Assembly: GCF_005886105.2 (NCBI RefSeq)
Contig: NZ_PNCO02000001.1
Span: 989,001 to 1,053,000, forward strand
DNA: 64,000 nt
Reading direction: 5' to 3'
Origin: Pseudoalteromonas galatheae
GTDB taxonomy: Bacteria; Pseudomonadota; Gammaproteobacteria; Enterobacterales; Alteromonadaceae
A program made the translations under genes and the position numbers. Positions 7,835 to 16,234 of this stretch are shown one piece after another (position 1 is the first letter of the stretch; each line of letters starts with the position of its first letter). The notes under the pieces are model-generated. The model worked only from the letters and a program-made list of their open reading frames with translations. It made no database searches and was not told where the DNA came from.

Positions 7835-10093
7835 ATGAATAAAAGCAATAAATTTTGGCTTGGTTTAAGTTATCCCATGATGGCAGGAGCTGTACTTGCG
7901 GAACCTATCGTGATTGATGGTAAGTTAAATGAAGCGCAGTGGGGTTCTGCTACACACTTTGAACAATTTGTTCAGGTTGTGCCTGTAACTTTGGCATCTG
8001 CCAATGACAAAATTACAGCAAAAGCCTTTGCAACCGCCGACGGTGTTTATATTGGTATTAAAAACTTTCAGCATAAAGCCGAGCGTAAGCGACAATTCAA
8101 TATCCATGACCGCTTTATGCAAGCTGACTTCAATCGGGTAGTTGTGGACTTTTCAGGTGACGGCAGCAGCGCATATCAATTCTCGGTGACATTAGGTGGC
8201 GGCTCGCAAGATGGTGTTGTAACCCCAAGCTTAAACGTGGATTACGATTGGGATGGGGACTGGCACTATGCCAATCACATTGACGATACGTATTGGACCA
8301 CAGAATTATTGATCCCTTGGCATACTGTATCGTTTCAGCCGGGAGATGAGCTGGGGCTTAAAAATATTGGGGTTTCGGTACAGTTGTATGAGCTTAAGAG
8401 TAATTTTATCTATGCAAACCATGAGGATACAACAGCAAATAACGACTTTTTCTTGTCTATGCCAAAGATCGCAGCACACATCCCCGCACATTCTCAATTG
8501 GCATTTGTGCCTTACTTTGCGCATCAAGCTCAATTTGCACCTCTAAGCACTTCGCCTTCCGAGCGCCAGCACCAGTCCGATGTTGGTTTTGATTTATTCT
8601 ACAAGCCTTCTCATCATCAGAAGGTAAGTCTTGCTGTGAATCCTGATTTTGGTCAGGTGGATATCGATGATGTTGATGTGAATTATTCGGCCGTGGAAAC
8701 GCTTCGCACCGATAAACGTCCATTTTTCACCCAAGATATCAGCCTGTTTGAAGTTGCTGCACTTGAAAGCACTAAGCTTATTCATACCCGTCGTATAGGG
8801 GCATCAAGTGATGATGGTACACGTGCAATCACCCCCATAGATGCCGCGCTACGATTTGTACATAAAGGTAAGTCGGTACAATTTGGTACTTTTGTTGTGT
8901 CTGAGTCGGACTTTTCGGATGATATCGGTAAGCAGTTTTTTGCCGCAAGAGCTAATTATCGCACGCAAGATTGGCAGGCTGGTGTGCTTGCAACCAAAAC
9001 AGACAGACCGTTTCTTGAGCGTGATGCCACAAGTTATGCCCTTGATGGCCAGTATCGTAGTGATACTTGGTCTTTCAAAGGTGCGCTATTACAAACTGAG
9101 GTAGAAACACAAAAGCAACGTGTTACAGGTGAAGGTGTATCGCTAGAGGCAGAGTATCAACAGTCGTTACAGACAAAGTTCGCTGCGCGCTACTTTGCTG
9201 TGGATGACGAATTTGATAATCGTGATCTCGGTTATATGAAACGCAATGACTGGCAGGTGAGTGAGCTTTATGGTGAATACTCGATGCACCCAAAAGACAG
9301 CTGGTTTACCAGATTAAAGCAGTCACTCACATTAAGACATGAGCAAAATAATGCAGGAACAGGCTTAGCGGCCAGACAAGCATATTTAGCGCAGTTTTTG
9401 CTGGCAAATGGTGGTCAGCTCAATCTCGGCCTAGATTATTACACCAGCGGTAAACAAGATAATTTAGGGCGAGGCACAGAGATGTTTGAGATGCCAAGCC
9501 GCGTGGAGTCTCGGGTATTTTATCAAAGCCCTTATGTAGGAGATTTTTCTTGGGCTGCAAGTATAGAGCTTGACCAGGAGGGAATATCAGGCTCAGCACA
9601 GCAGTACGCCGTGGATTTGACGTGGATGCCACATTATAACTGGAACCTTAAGTTGAGTAATTTCTTTAGAAGCGGTGATGGCTGGCTAATGGCAAACGGG
9701 CACAACCGCTTGAGTGAATACGATAGAGATGAGTTTTCCAATAAATTTGAATTTAATGGCCGGATCACTGACAACCTTGAACTCAGTGGTTCACTACAGT
9801 GGACGGTACTTGAAGCGCAAAGTAAGACGATTTATCAACTTACCAACGGTGAGCTTCGCGAGATTCATGGTGATACCAGTTTTGACGATAGGCGCTTAGC
9901 GAGCCAGATAAAACTGCGTTATCGTATGGGTGCATATTCAGACATTTTTTTAGTGTATCAACGAGGAGGTGCAAACTTTTCGACACTTGAAAAGTCTCAG
10001 GTCGGGCGCAGAGATTGGTTTGGTAGTGTTGCCGATTTATGGCAACAGCCAGTGCAAGACTTAGTGACGTTTAAGGTGCGATATTTATTTTAA
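7835..10093 (+). CDS. DUF5916 outer-membrane protein with CBM9-like N-terminal domain
   Basis: A 752-residue secreted protein. The signal peptide ends near AGAVLAE. Residues about 24-200 resemble the carbohydrate-binding family-9-like domain (I-V-I-D-G-K-L-N-E-A-Q-W opening). The remainder alternates polar and hydrophobic residues like a beta-barrel and ends in aromatic F, as outer-membrane proteins do (V-R-Y-L-F). Internal markers VNPDFGQVDIDDVDVN and ETLRTDKRPFF are the DUF5916 core. The family is common in marine Bacteroidetes and Alteromonadales, and its role is undefined; glycan or peptide uptake is often suggested. The likely regulator is the divergent CadC-like gene. The ATG follows TGAGGAAAG. 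Confidence 0.8.
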   Translation: MNKSNKFWLGLSYPMMAGAVLAEPIVIDGKLNEAQWGSATHFEQFVQVVPVTLASANDKITAKAFATADGVYIGIKNFQHKAERKRQFNIHDRFMQADFNRVVVDFSGDGSSAYQFSVTLGGGSQDGVVTPSLNVDYDWDGDWHYANHIDDTYWTTELLIPWHTVSFQPGDELGLKNIGVSVQLYELKSNFIYANHEDTTANNDFFLSMPKIAAHIPAHSQLAFVPYFAHQAQFAPLSTSPSERQHQSDVGFDLFYKPSHHQKVSLAVNPDFGQVDIDDVDVNYSAVETLRTDKRPFFTQDISLFEVAALESTKLIHTRRIGASSDDGTRAITPIDAALRFVHKGKSVQFGTFVVSESDFSDDIGKQFFAARANYRTQDWQAGVLATKTDRPFLERDATSYALDGQYRSDTWSFKGALLQTEVETQKQRVTGEGVSLEAEYQQSLQTKFAARYFAVDDEFDNRDLGYMKRNDWQVSELYGEYSMHPKDSWFTRLKQSLTLRHEQNNAGTGLAARQAYLAQFLLANGGQLNLGLDYYTSGKQDNLGRGTEMFEMPSRVESRVFYQSPYVGDFSWAASIELDQEGISGSAQQYAVDLTWMPHYNWNLKLSNFFRSGDGWLMANGHNRLSEYDRDEFSNKFEFNGRITDNLELSGSLQWTVLEAQSKTIYQLTNGELREIHGDTSFDDRRLASQIKLRYRMGAYSDIFLVYQRGGANFSTLEKSQVGRRDWFGSVADLWQQPVQDLVTFKVRYLF

Positions 10094-10122
10094 ATCACTA
10101 GAGCTGTGTTCCCCCGGCTCTA

Positions 10123-10284
10123 ATACCAATTTTCTTAATTAAGTGGTCTATTTTGAGGCGAGAAAATCTTGTCGATAACCAGGCAAAAATTTTGTTATTT
10201 AGTTGTTCTAAATAAGAAATTTTTAACGCTGTTAGCGTCAGATTTATTCCTTCAAATTGAGCAAGTATTAAGTCAAATTGGTAT
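10123..10284. repeat. MITE-like repeat with ATACCAATT/AATTGGTAT ends (copy 2, short form)
   Basis: Perfect 9-bp terminal inverted repeats ATACCAATT (10123-10131) and AATTGGTAT (10276-10284) bound 162 bases. The interior matches the inverse complement of 56981-57190 almost throughout: GCAAAAATTTTG then TATTTAGTTGTTCTAAAT, then GAAA-TTTTTAACG, then CCTTCAAATTGA. This copy lacks the GC-rich central module of the longer copy. Confidence 0.75.
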
Positions 10285-10300
10285 AATCTGCCAAGAAAAA

Positions 10301-10320
10301 AGGTCAGAAAATTCTGACCT
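10301..10320. terminator. Bidirectional hairpin terminator downstream of fadE
   Basis: AGGTCAGAA-AA-TTCTGACCT is a perfect inverted repeat flanked by A5 on the left and TTTAT on the right, so it can terminate transcription from either side. It lies 57 bases past the fadE stop on the minus strand. Confidence 0.7.
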
Positions 10321-10376
10321 TTATATCCACGCTAATTGCTAGGGTAGTATGGGTAACACTACCTAAACAAAAATAG

Positions 10377-12830
10377 TTATGCTGCGTCTGCCTTAGCTGA
10401 CTCTTTGGTTCTTGCTTTACCAGCAAGTAACTCTTCAGGGTCAAAGTCATCAACGTTGATAACGGCAAGACGCTTTGCTTCAACGGCAGTCAATTTCGCT
10501 GCTTCGTCTTCGCTTAGCACGCCAGCTTCAAGCCCCATTGCTGCCACTTTATCAAGCTGCATAAACGGTAACTTTTTACCAGTACCACGGCATACCTTTT
10601 CAAATAATGGCTCTACGGCAAGAATGTCTTTTAGCGTTTGCTCTTGCTTACCAAGCAAGCACAGAGGCTCATCTTTTAAGTAGATGTGTGTTGCAAGACG
10701 ATCACGCGTTTCGCTAGGCATTTGAAGTAACTGAGCAAGCTTGTGTTCCATTTTGTCGGTTGGTTTACGAACCGGACGACCAAATGGGAACAGGACCACT
10801 TTCAATAGGCCACGTAATGCAGCAGAAGGCATGTTGTTAATTAAGTCAGCAAGGGCACGTTGGCAAAGATATAGGTGCTCTTGACAAGACCATTGTACAA
10901 ACGGTAAGTCTTCTTTACGACGACCTTCATCGTTATAGCGCTTAAGCGTTGCTGAAACCAAGTATAGGTAGCTTAATAAGTCGCCTAAACGTGCAGATAT
11001 ACGCTCTTTACGCTTAAGTGAGCCACCAAATACAGCCATACAAATATCAGACATTAATGCCAATGATGCACTGTAACGGGCAGCATTACGATAATAAACC
11101 GCAGTTTCATCGTTAAATGGTACTTTGGTGAAACGTGCACCGGTTAGTGCTAACCACTTAGTTCTTACCAAGTTCGACATAGTGAAACCGATGTGACCCA
11201 TCAAGGATTTATCGAAGCTATCAAGTGCTTCTTGTTTATCTTTGATAGAGCAAGCTTCAAGTTCAGCCAGTACAAATGGATGGCAACGAATAGCGCCTTG
11301 ACCGTAGATGATCATGTTACGGGTTAGGATGTTTGCACCTTCTACCGTAATTGCAATTGGTGCACCTTGGTAACCACGACCAACGTAGTTATTTGGTCCT
11401 AGACAAATCCCTTTACCACCATGAATATCCATGGCATGGATGGTTGAAGCACGCATTTGTTCGGTTAAGTGGTACTTCAAAATGGCAGAAACAACCGAAG
11501 GTTTTTCACCTAAATCTACCGCGCCAGTTGACATGGTAACCGCAGCATCAGAGCTATACGCATAGCCACCCAGTTTCGCAAGTGCTTCTTCAATCCCTTC
11601 CATTTTACCAATAGGAAGTTTGAATTGACGACGAATACGACTATACGCACCACTTGCCACTGCAAGAGATTTAATACCACCGGCAGAGTTTGAAGGAAGC
11701 GTAATAACACGACCGACTGACAAACACTCAACTAGCATGCGCCAGCCTTGTCCTGCCATTTTTGCGCCACCAATAATGAAATCCAGTGGTACAAACACGT
11801 CCTCACCTTGTGTTGGACCATTTTGGAATGGCACATTTAGAGGGAAGTGGCGACGACCAATTTTTACACCTGGTGTGTTAGTAGGAATAAGGGCACAAGT
11901 AATACCTAGCTCTTCTTTATCGCCTAGTAAGCCGTCCGGGTCACGCATTTTAAACGCCAGACCAAGTACAGTCGCAACGGGCGCTAAGGTAATATAACGT
12001 TTGTTCCACGTTAAGCTAATACCCAGCACTTCTTTGCCTTCCCATTCGCCTTTACACACAACACCAAAGTCAGGGATAGATGAAGCATCAGAGCCCGCTT
12101 CCGGTGACGTTAATGCAAAACAAGGGATTTCATCACCCACTGCTAGGCGAGGTAAGTAATGTTCTTTTTGCTCGTCAGTACCATAGTGCTGAAGTAGTTC
12201 ACCTGGGCCTAACGAGTTAGGTACGCCCACGATAGACGATAGTAAAGTTGATTTACTAGTAAGCTTTTGTAATACACAAGATTGCGCGTAAGCTGAAAAC
12301 TCAAGACCACCGTATTGCTTTTTGATGATCATCGCAAAGAACTTGTTGTCTTTTAAGTATTGCCACACGTCTTGCGGTAAGTCCGTCAGTTCGTGTGTTG
12401 CTTCCCAATCGTTAAGCATGGCACACACTTCTTCCACCGGACCATCCAAAAACGCTTGCTCTTCAACGCTCAAACGTGGCTTTGGAAACTGATGAAGTTT
12501 ATCCCAGTTTGGGTTACCACAAAATAGGTCGGCTTCCCACCAAGTAGTACCTGCATCAATCGCTGACTTCTCGGTTTCTGACATCGTCGGCGTTACTTTT
12601 TTGAACGCTTTAAATGCCGGAGCCACGATGTACTGCTGACGTAGGTTCGTTACTGAAAGCGGAATAACAATCGCTAAGAAAATTAACCAAGAGATAATGC
12701 CAAATGCACCAGCAAAGGTGCCAACTAGCATTGTAACTGCTGCAATACCTAGAGCGGTATTCCAGCTTGCGCGATGATAGCTTGCTGCGCTGAGCAAGGC
12801 TAACAACGCGAGAACAAATATAAGTGTCAT
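10377..12830 (-). CDS. fadE: Acyl-CoA dehydrogenase FadE
   Basis: An 817-residue FadE-type acyl-CoA dehydrogenase catalysing the first, FAD-dependent step of fatty-acid beta-oxidation. The N-terminus is two hydrophobic segments ([45 protein letters not shown]), as in E. coli FadE, which ties it to the inner membrane. Core motifs include [15 protein letters not shown] and the region VQSAAGDP-equivalent [15 protein letters not shown] / [15 protein letters not shown]. The length matches (E. coli 814 aa). I chose the ATG at 12830 because AAGGAAG lies 7 bases upstream; a GTG or earlier Met 30 bases upstream would lack the family's hydrophobic opening. A FadR-like operator half-palindrome lies just upstream. 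Confidence 0.93.
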   Translation of the reverse strand: MTLIFVLALLALLSAASYHRASWNTALGIAAVTMLVGTFAGAFGIISWLIFLAIVIPLSVTNLRQQYIVAPAFKAFKKVTPTMSETEKSAIDAGTTWWEADLFCGNPNWDKLHQFPKPRLSVEEQAFLDGPVEEVCAMLNDWEATHELTDLPQDVWQYLKDNKFFAMIIKKQYGGLEFSAYAQSCVLQKLTSKSTLLSSIVGVPNSLGPGELLQHYGTDEQKEHYLPRLAVGDEIPCFALTSPEAGSDASSIPDFGVVCKGEWEGKEVLGISLTWNKRYITLAPVATVLGLAFKMRDPDGLLGDKEELGITCALIPTNTPGVKIGRRHFPLNVPFQNGPTQGEDVFVPLDFIIGGAKMAGQGWRMLVECLSVGRVITLPSNSAGGIKSLAVASGAYSRIRRQFKLPIGKMEGIEEALAKLGGYAYSSDAAVTMSTGAVDLGEKPSVVSAILKYHLTEQMRASTIHAMDIHGGKGICLGPNNYVGRGYQGAPIAITVEGANILTRNMIIYGQGAIRCHPFVLAELEACSIKDKQEALDSFDKSLMGHIGFTMSNLVRTKWLALTGARFTKVPFNDETAVYYRNAARYSASLALMSDICMAVFGGSLKRKERISARLGDLLSYLYLVSATLKRYNDEGRRKEDLPFVQWSCQEHLYLCQRALADLINNMPSAALRGLLKVVLFPFGRPVRKPTDKMEHKLAQLLQMPSETRDRLATHIYLKDEPLCLLGKQEQTLKDILAVEPLFEKVCRGTGKKLPFMQLDKVAAMGLEAGVLSEDEAAKLTAVEAKRLAVINVDDFDPEELLAGKARTKESAKADAA

Positions 12831-12849
12831 GTTGTTCTTCCTTATAAGA

Positions 12850-12859
12850 GGTCTGACCA
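12850..12859. promoter_or_regulatory. Possible FadR operator upstream of fadE
   Basis: On the minus strand the 20 bases before the ribosome site read AACTGGGTGGTCAGACCTC. The core TGGTCAGACC matches the E. coli FadR consensus core (TGGTCnGACC). Its position between promoter and start codon suits repression by FadR in the absence of long acyl-CoA. The flanks are not symmetrical, so this is only a candidate. Confidence 0.4.
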
Positions 12860-12860
12860 C

Positions 12861-13362
12861 CCAGTTAGACTAGCTGGTTAACGCTGATATTTCAAGCGTC
12901 TTCATACCCTGTATGCGAATTAGTTGATGCCTTGTTGTGACATATTATTTACGTTTTGTACTTAATCTGAGTGTTAAATGAGTCATGCTTCTCATGCCAG
13001 TAATTTAAAAGTTATTGATTACACCCCAGCTACAACCTAAGAGAATTTTCAACGTTATTCATTACTGAACGATATTTAAGTGTAATGAACGTAGTGTAAT
13101 GTGGCGAAAATGCACATGAATTTTCTTTCAGTGAAGTTCGCTATCTGTGCATTATAATTGCCAAAACTTCATGTCTGATTTGCATTGAAATACACGTTAA
13201 TGTTTCTACAATTGGGTTAAGCATAGCGACAAAATGGTGCTTTTAAGAATTGCTAAGGAGTAGCAAATGCAGTCCATTTTCTTGGTAGCTATGTGAGTTA
13301 GGATTTACCGCCACGACCTAGTGTAGCGGTTGATATTGCTGTCCATGTTAAGGAGAAACAAA
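12861..13362. other. Intergenic stretch with no recognised gene
   Basis: About 500 bases, AT-rich, between the divergent fadE and the small membrane protein gene. I see the promoter regions of both genes but no RNA gene, repeat or open frame with coding character. A short run AAAGCATGACTCA-type sequence and several direct TGTAATG repeats occur around 13080-13100 without clear meaning. Confidence 0.5.
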
Positions 13363-13683
13363 ATGCAGCAGAGTATTTTTTATATCATCACTTCTTTGGC
13401 CTTTGCGGCTATGTTATCTGCTTTCCACCTCTTTCCTGAGGCGGTACTTTTTAATGTTTTTAGTAGTTTGTTTGCCGCGTTGCTTGGCTATCGTGCTTAT
13501 ACCCGTTGGGCTTTATTACTGTGCTGTATTAACGTGTTGGCCATGACATTTTGCCCTTTACTTGATTCAGGTGGCTGGTTAAGTCTAAAAGGAGCGGTCG
13601 TTTTTGTGTGCTGTGTGATGTTTTTTGCAATAGCCTTTGGTTGCAATAAAGCGGTGACACAAAATAAAAGGTTTTATTATTAG
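13363..13683 (+). CDS. Small hypothetical membrane protein
   Basis: A 106-residue protein from the ATG at 13363, preceded by AGGAG 7 bases upstream; an earlier in-frame start at 13330 lacks a ribosome site. It has three or four hydrophobic segments (IFYIITSLAFAAMLSAFHLF, VLFNVFSSLFAALLGY, WALLLCCINVLAMTF, AVVFVCCVMFFAIAFGC) and ends in a basic, aromatic tail (NKRFYY). It is Cys-rich within the membrane segments. No family recognised. It sits 83 bases before pdxB and may be cotranscribed with it. Confidence 0.55.
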   Translation: MQQSIFYIITSLAFAAMLSAFHLFPEAVLFNVFSSLFAALLGYRAYTRWALLLCCINVLAMTFCPLLDSGGWLSLKGAVVFVCCVMFFAIAFGCNKAVTQNKRFYY

Positions 13684-13766
13684 TCGCCTACCTTGCCATG
13701 TTAGACTCGACTCAGGCGATGCGTTATCGCCTGAATACTCGAGACAATAGGTGACAGGAAACCCGC

Positions 13767-14891
13767 ATGCGAATATTAGCTGATCAAAATATGCCCTTAG
13801 TTGAGTCATTCTTCCGTGAAATTGGTGAGGTAACTCGGTTTGATGGCCGTAGCCTTCAACCTGACGAGCTAAAAAATGTCGATATTCTGTTGACTCGCTC
13901 AGTTACTAAGGTCAACAAGGCCCTGTTAGCACAAGCAGATAGACTGAAGTTTGTTGGGACTGCGACAATCGGAATTGATCATATTGATACCTCATTGCTG
14001 GCCAGCGCCAATATCTCGTTCAGCAGCGCACCAGGCTGTAATGCGATAGCTGTTGCCGAGTATGTGATAAGCGCTCTACTTGCATATGCACAAGAAACCT
14101 CCACGCCACTTCAAGATAAAACGATTGCCATCATTGGGGTTGGTAATATTGGCGCGTGTTTGGCATCAAAGCTTAAAGGGCTTGGTCTTACGATATTATT
14201 GTGTGACCCCGTAAGGCAGCAAGCGGGGACATTGGATTCACATGTAGCGTTAGATGAAGCTTTGGCTCGCGCGGATATTGTGACATTTCACGTTCCATTA
14301 GTTAAGCAGGGTCCGCATAAAACGGTTCATCTACTTGATGCATCGCGGATAGCGGCATTAAAGCCGGGTACGGTAATAGTCAATGCAAGCCGTGGAGATG
14401 TTATCGATAATCAAGCGCTTTTGCATGCGGTAGAGGGTGGGCAAGCGCTTGAGCTGATCTTAGACGTTTGGGAAAATGAGCCGAATATTTTACAACCGTT
14501 ACTGCAGTATACTCGCTTTGCATCTGTACATATTGCTGGCCACACGCTAGAAGGCAAGGCACGAGGGACGCAAATGTTATACGAAGCTGTATGCCGGGAG
14601 TTCGATTTACCAGCCAGCAAAACGATTAGTGATTTTCTCCCTAAACCAAGTGTCACTGGCTGCCAGTTGCAATGCACAGCCAACGAGCAGGATATTATCA
14701 ATTTAGCGCATCTTGTTTATGATATTCGCCGTGATGATGGCATCATGAGAAAACAGCTAAACACATTGGGCTTTGATACCTTGCGTAAAGCATATCCCGT
14801 GCGTCGAGAATTTAGTACAATTGCAGTCAATAATGACTCACCAATCAGTGAAAAGCTTTACCAACTTGGCTTTTCTGAGCACAAGAGTTAA
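13767..14891 (+). CDS. pdxB: 4-phosphoerythronate dehydrogenase
   Basis: A 374-residue member of the D-isomer-specific 2-hydroxyacid dehydrogenases. PdxB oxidises 4-phospho-D-erythronate in the DXP-dependent pyridoxal phosphate pathway. The N-terminus MRILADQNMPLVESFF is the PdxB opening. The NAD-binding motif I-I-G-V-G-N-I-G-A-C lies at about 125-134, the catalytic Arg region at NASRGDVIDNQAL, and the His at HIAGHTLEGKARG. The C-terminal dimerisation domain distinguishes PdxB (about 375-380 aa) from SerA or GhrA types. It precedes asd by 37 bases, as pdxB precedes usg in enteric bacteria. Confidence 0.93.
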   Translation: MRILADQNMPLVESFFREIGEVTRFDGRSLQPDELKNVDILLTRSVTKVNKALLAQADRLKFVGTATIGIDHIDTSLLASANISFSSAPGCNAIAVAEYVISALLAYAQETSTPLQDKTIAIIGVGNIGACLASKLKGLGLTILLCDPVRQQAGTLDSHVALDEALARADIVTFHVPLVKQGPHKTVHLLDASRIAALKPGTVIVNASRGDVIDNQALLHAVEGGQALELILDVWENEPNILQPLLQYTRFASVHIAGHTLEGKARGTQMLYEAVCREFDLPASKTISDFLPKPSVTGCQLQCTANEQDIINLAHLVYDIRRDDGIMRKQLNTLGFDTLRKAYPVRREFSTIAVNNDSPISEKLYQLGFSEHKS

Positions 14892-14928
14892 GTGCTGTGG
14901 TTGGTATATTACAGAATGAGGAAAAATA

Positions 14929-15945
14929 ATGTCGCAAAAATATAATGTTGCGGTACTTGGCGCAACAGGTCTTGTTGGCAAGCAAATTATCGAATTACTA
15001 GCGGAACGGAAATTTCCTGTAGACACGCTGTATCCACTCGCGAGTAGCCGAAGTGCGGGTGAAGAAATTGACTTTATGGGTGAAAAAATCGAAGTTCTGG
15101 ATGTTGAAGAGTTTGATTTTTCTAATGCCCACATCGGTTTGTTTTCAGCGGGTGGTTCCGTGTCGGAGAAATATGCACCTATCGCCGCTGAAGCTGGCTG
15201 TATTGTTATAGACAATACCTCACATTTTAGATACGACTTTGATATTCCATTAGTGGTTCCTGAGGTGAATAAAGACAGTCTTGCAGATTTTAGAAATCGT
15301 AACATCATTGCTAACCCAAACTGCTCTACAATCCAAATGCTAGTGGCGCTTAAACCAATTTATGATGCCTATGGCATTGACAGAATTAATGTCTCAACTT
15401 ATCAAGCGGTATCTGGTGCAGGTAAAGAAGCGGTAGATGAGTTGGCTAAGCAAACTGCAAACTTAATGAATGCAAGACCGATGGAAAACGAAATATTTAG
15501 CAAACAAATCGCTTTTAACGTCATTCCTCAAATTGATGCGTTCCAAGAAAATGGTTACACCAAAGAAGAAATGAAGATGGTGTGGGAAACGCAAAAAATC
15601 TTGGGCGACTCAAGTGTTTTGGTTAACCCGACTGCGGTTCGCGTTCCTGTGTTTTTTGGTCATGCTGAAGCCATTCATCTTGAAACGCGCATGCCTTATG
15701 ATCTTGAACATATTAAGCAGTTACTTGCTGGTGCGCCGGGTGTTGAGTTAATTGAAGACGAAAACGACTACCCAACACCGGTAAGTGATGCAAGTGGTAA
15801 CGATACCGTTTATGTAGGTCGTGTAAGGCAAGATATTTCACATCCACTGGGCTTAAACTTATGGGTGGTATCAGACAACACCAGAAAAGGTGCCGCAACA
15901 AATAGCATCCAAATTGCAGAAGCCCTGATAGAAAGCTATCTATAA
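14929..15945 (+). CDS. asd: Aspartate-semialdehyde dehydrogenase (Usg-position paralogue with catalytic Cys)
   Basis: A 338-residue protein of the ASADH family, which reduces aspartyl phosphate to aspartate semialdehyde for Lys/Thr/Met and diaminopimelate synthesis. The Rossmann motif is V-L-G-A-T-G-L-V-G (about 9-17). The catalytic Cys132 is in N-P-N-C-S-T-I-Q, and a basic/His region GHAEAIHLETR follows. The gene sits where E. coli has usg, but the intact Cys motif argues for an active enzyme rather than the inactive Usg homologue. It resembles the second ASADH type of Vibrio and the Pseudomonas asd next to fimV. The ATG follows GAGGAAAAATA. Two hairpins lie downstream. Confidence 0.9.
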   Translation: MSQKYNVAVLGATGLVGKQIIELLAERKFPVDTLYPLASSRSAGEEIDFMGEKIEVLDVEEFDFSNAHIGLFSAGGSVSEKYAPIAAEAGCIVIDNTSHFRYDFDIPLVVPEVNKDSLADFRNRNIIANPNCSTIQMLVALKPIYDAYGIDRINVSTYQAVSGAGKEAVDELAKQTANLMNARPMENEIFSKQIAFNVIPQIDAFQENGYTKEEMKMVWETQKILGDSSVLVNPTAVRVPVFFGHAEAIHLETRMPYDLEHIKQLLAGAPGVELIEDENDYPTPVSDASGNDTVYVGRVRQDISHPLGLNLWVVSDNTRKGAATNSIQIAEALIESYL

Positions 15946-15963
15946 GTATCCATTGATATCGCA

Positions 15964-15991
15964 AAGTAAGCAGAGTTTTGCTTACTTTTTT
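15964..15991 (+). terminator. Rho-independent terminator after asd
   Basis: The stem AAGTAAGC / GCTTACTT with an 8-base loop is followed by a run of six T. It begins 19 bases past the asd stop and separates pdxB-asd from fimV. Confidence 0.85.
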
Positions 15992-16000
15992 GCGCTATAA

Positions 16001-16028
16001 CGGCAAACTTCTGCCAAGAAGTTTGCCG
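16001..16028. other. Perfect 12-bp hairpin between asd terminator and fimV
   Basis: CGGCAAACTTCT and its exact inverse AGAAGTTTGCCG are separated by the tetraloop GCCA. There is no T run on either side, so it is not a standard terminator. It lies 9 bases after the asd terminator tail and 207 bases before the fimV start. It could be a second, Rho-assisted termination or mRNA-stabilising element, or a protein-binding palindrome. Confidence 0.5.
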
Positions 16029-16187
16029 TTAAGTCAAATACTTGACTATTCTTCACCTATATCTGCTATTCCAAAATCAGTAAAAAGCATTATAACCATG
16101 TTACCTTTCAATACGTTGCAATGGATATTCCAACATATCTGGTTTATAGTTTGCATTTGGAATAGAGCTTGCTTCAAAGCCATAATA

Positions 16188-16201
16188 ATAAAATGTCGTT
16201 T
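16188..16201 (+). promoter_or_regulatory. Candidate -10 region for fimV (motif shared with truA)
   Basis: ATAAAATGTCGTTT occurs 33 bases before the fimV start and again identically at 21629-21642, 26 bases before the truA start. The TAAAAT part resembles a sigma-70 -10 box. A good -35 box is not obvious in either case. Confidence 0.35.
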
Positions 16202-16234
16202 AACGGGTGTTAAACATTTGAGTAAAGGATCGGC

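Noticed and set aside
14929..15945. Calling the gene usg (inactive ASADH homologue)
   Set aside because: The position fits usg, but the catalytic N-P-N-C-S-T motif is intact, so an active ASADH is more likely.
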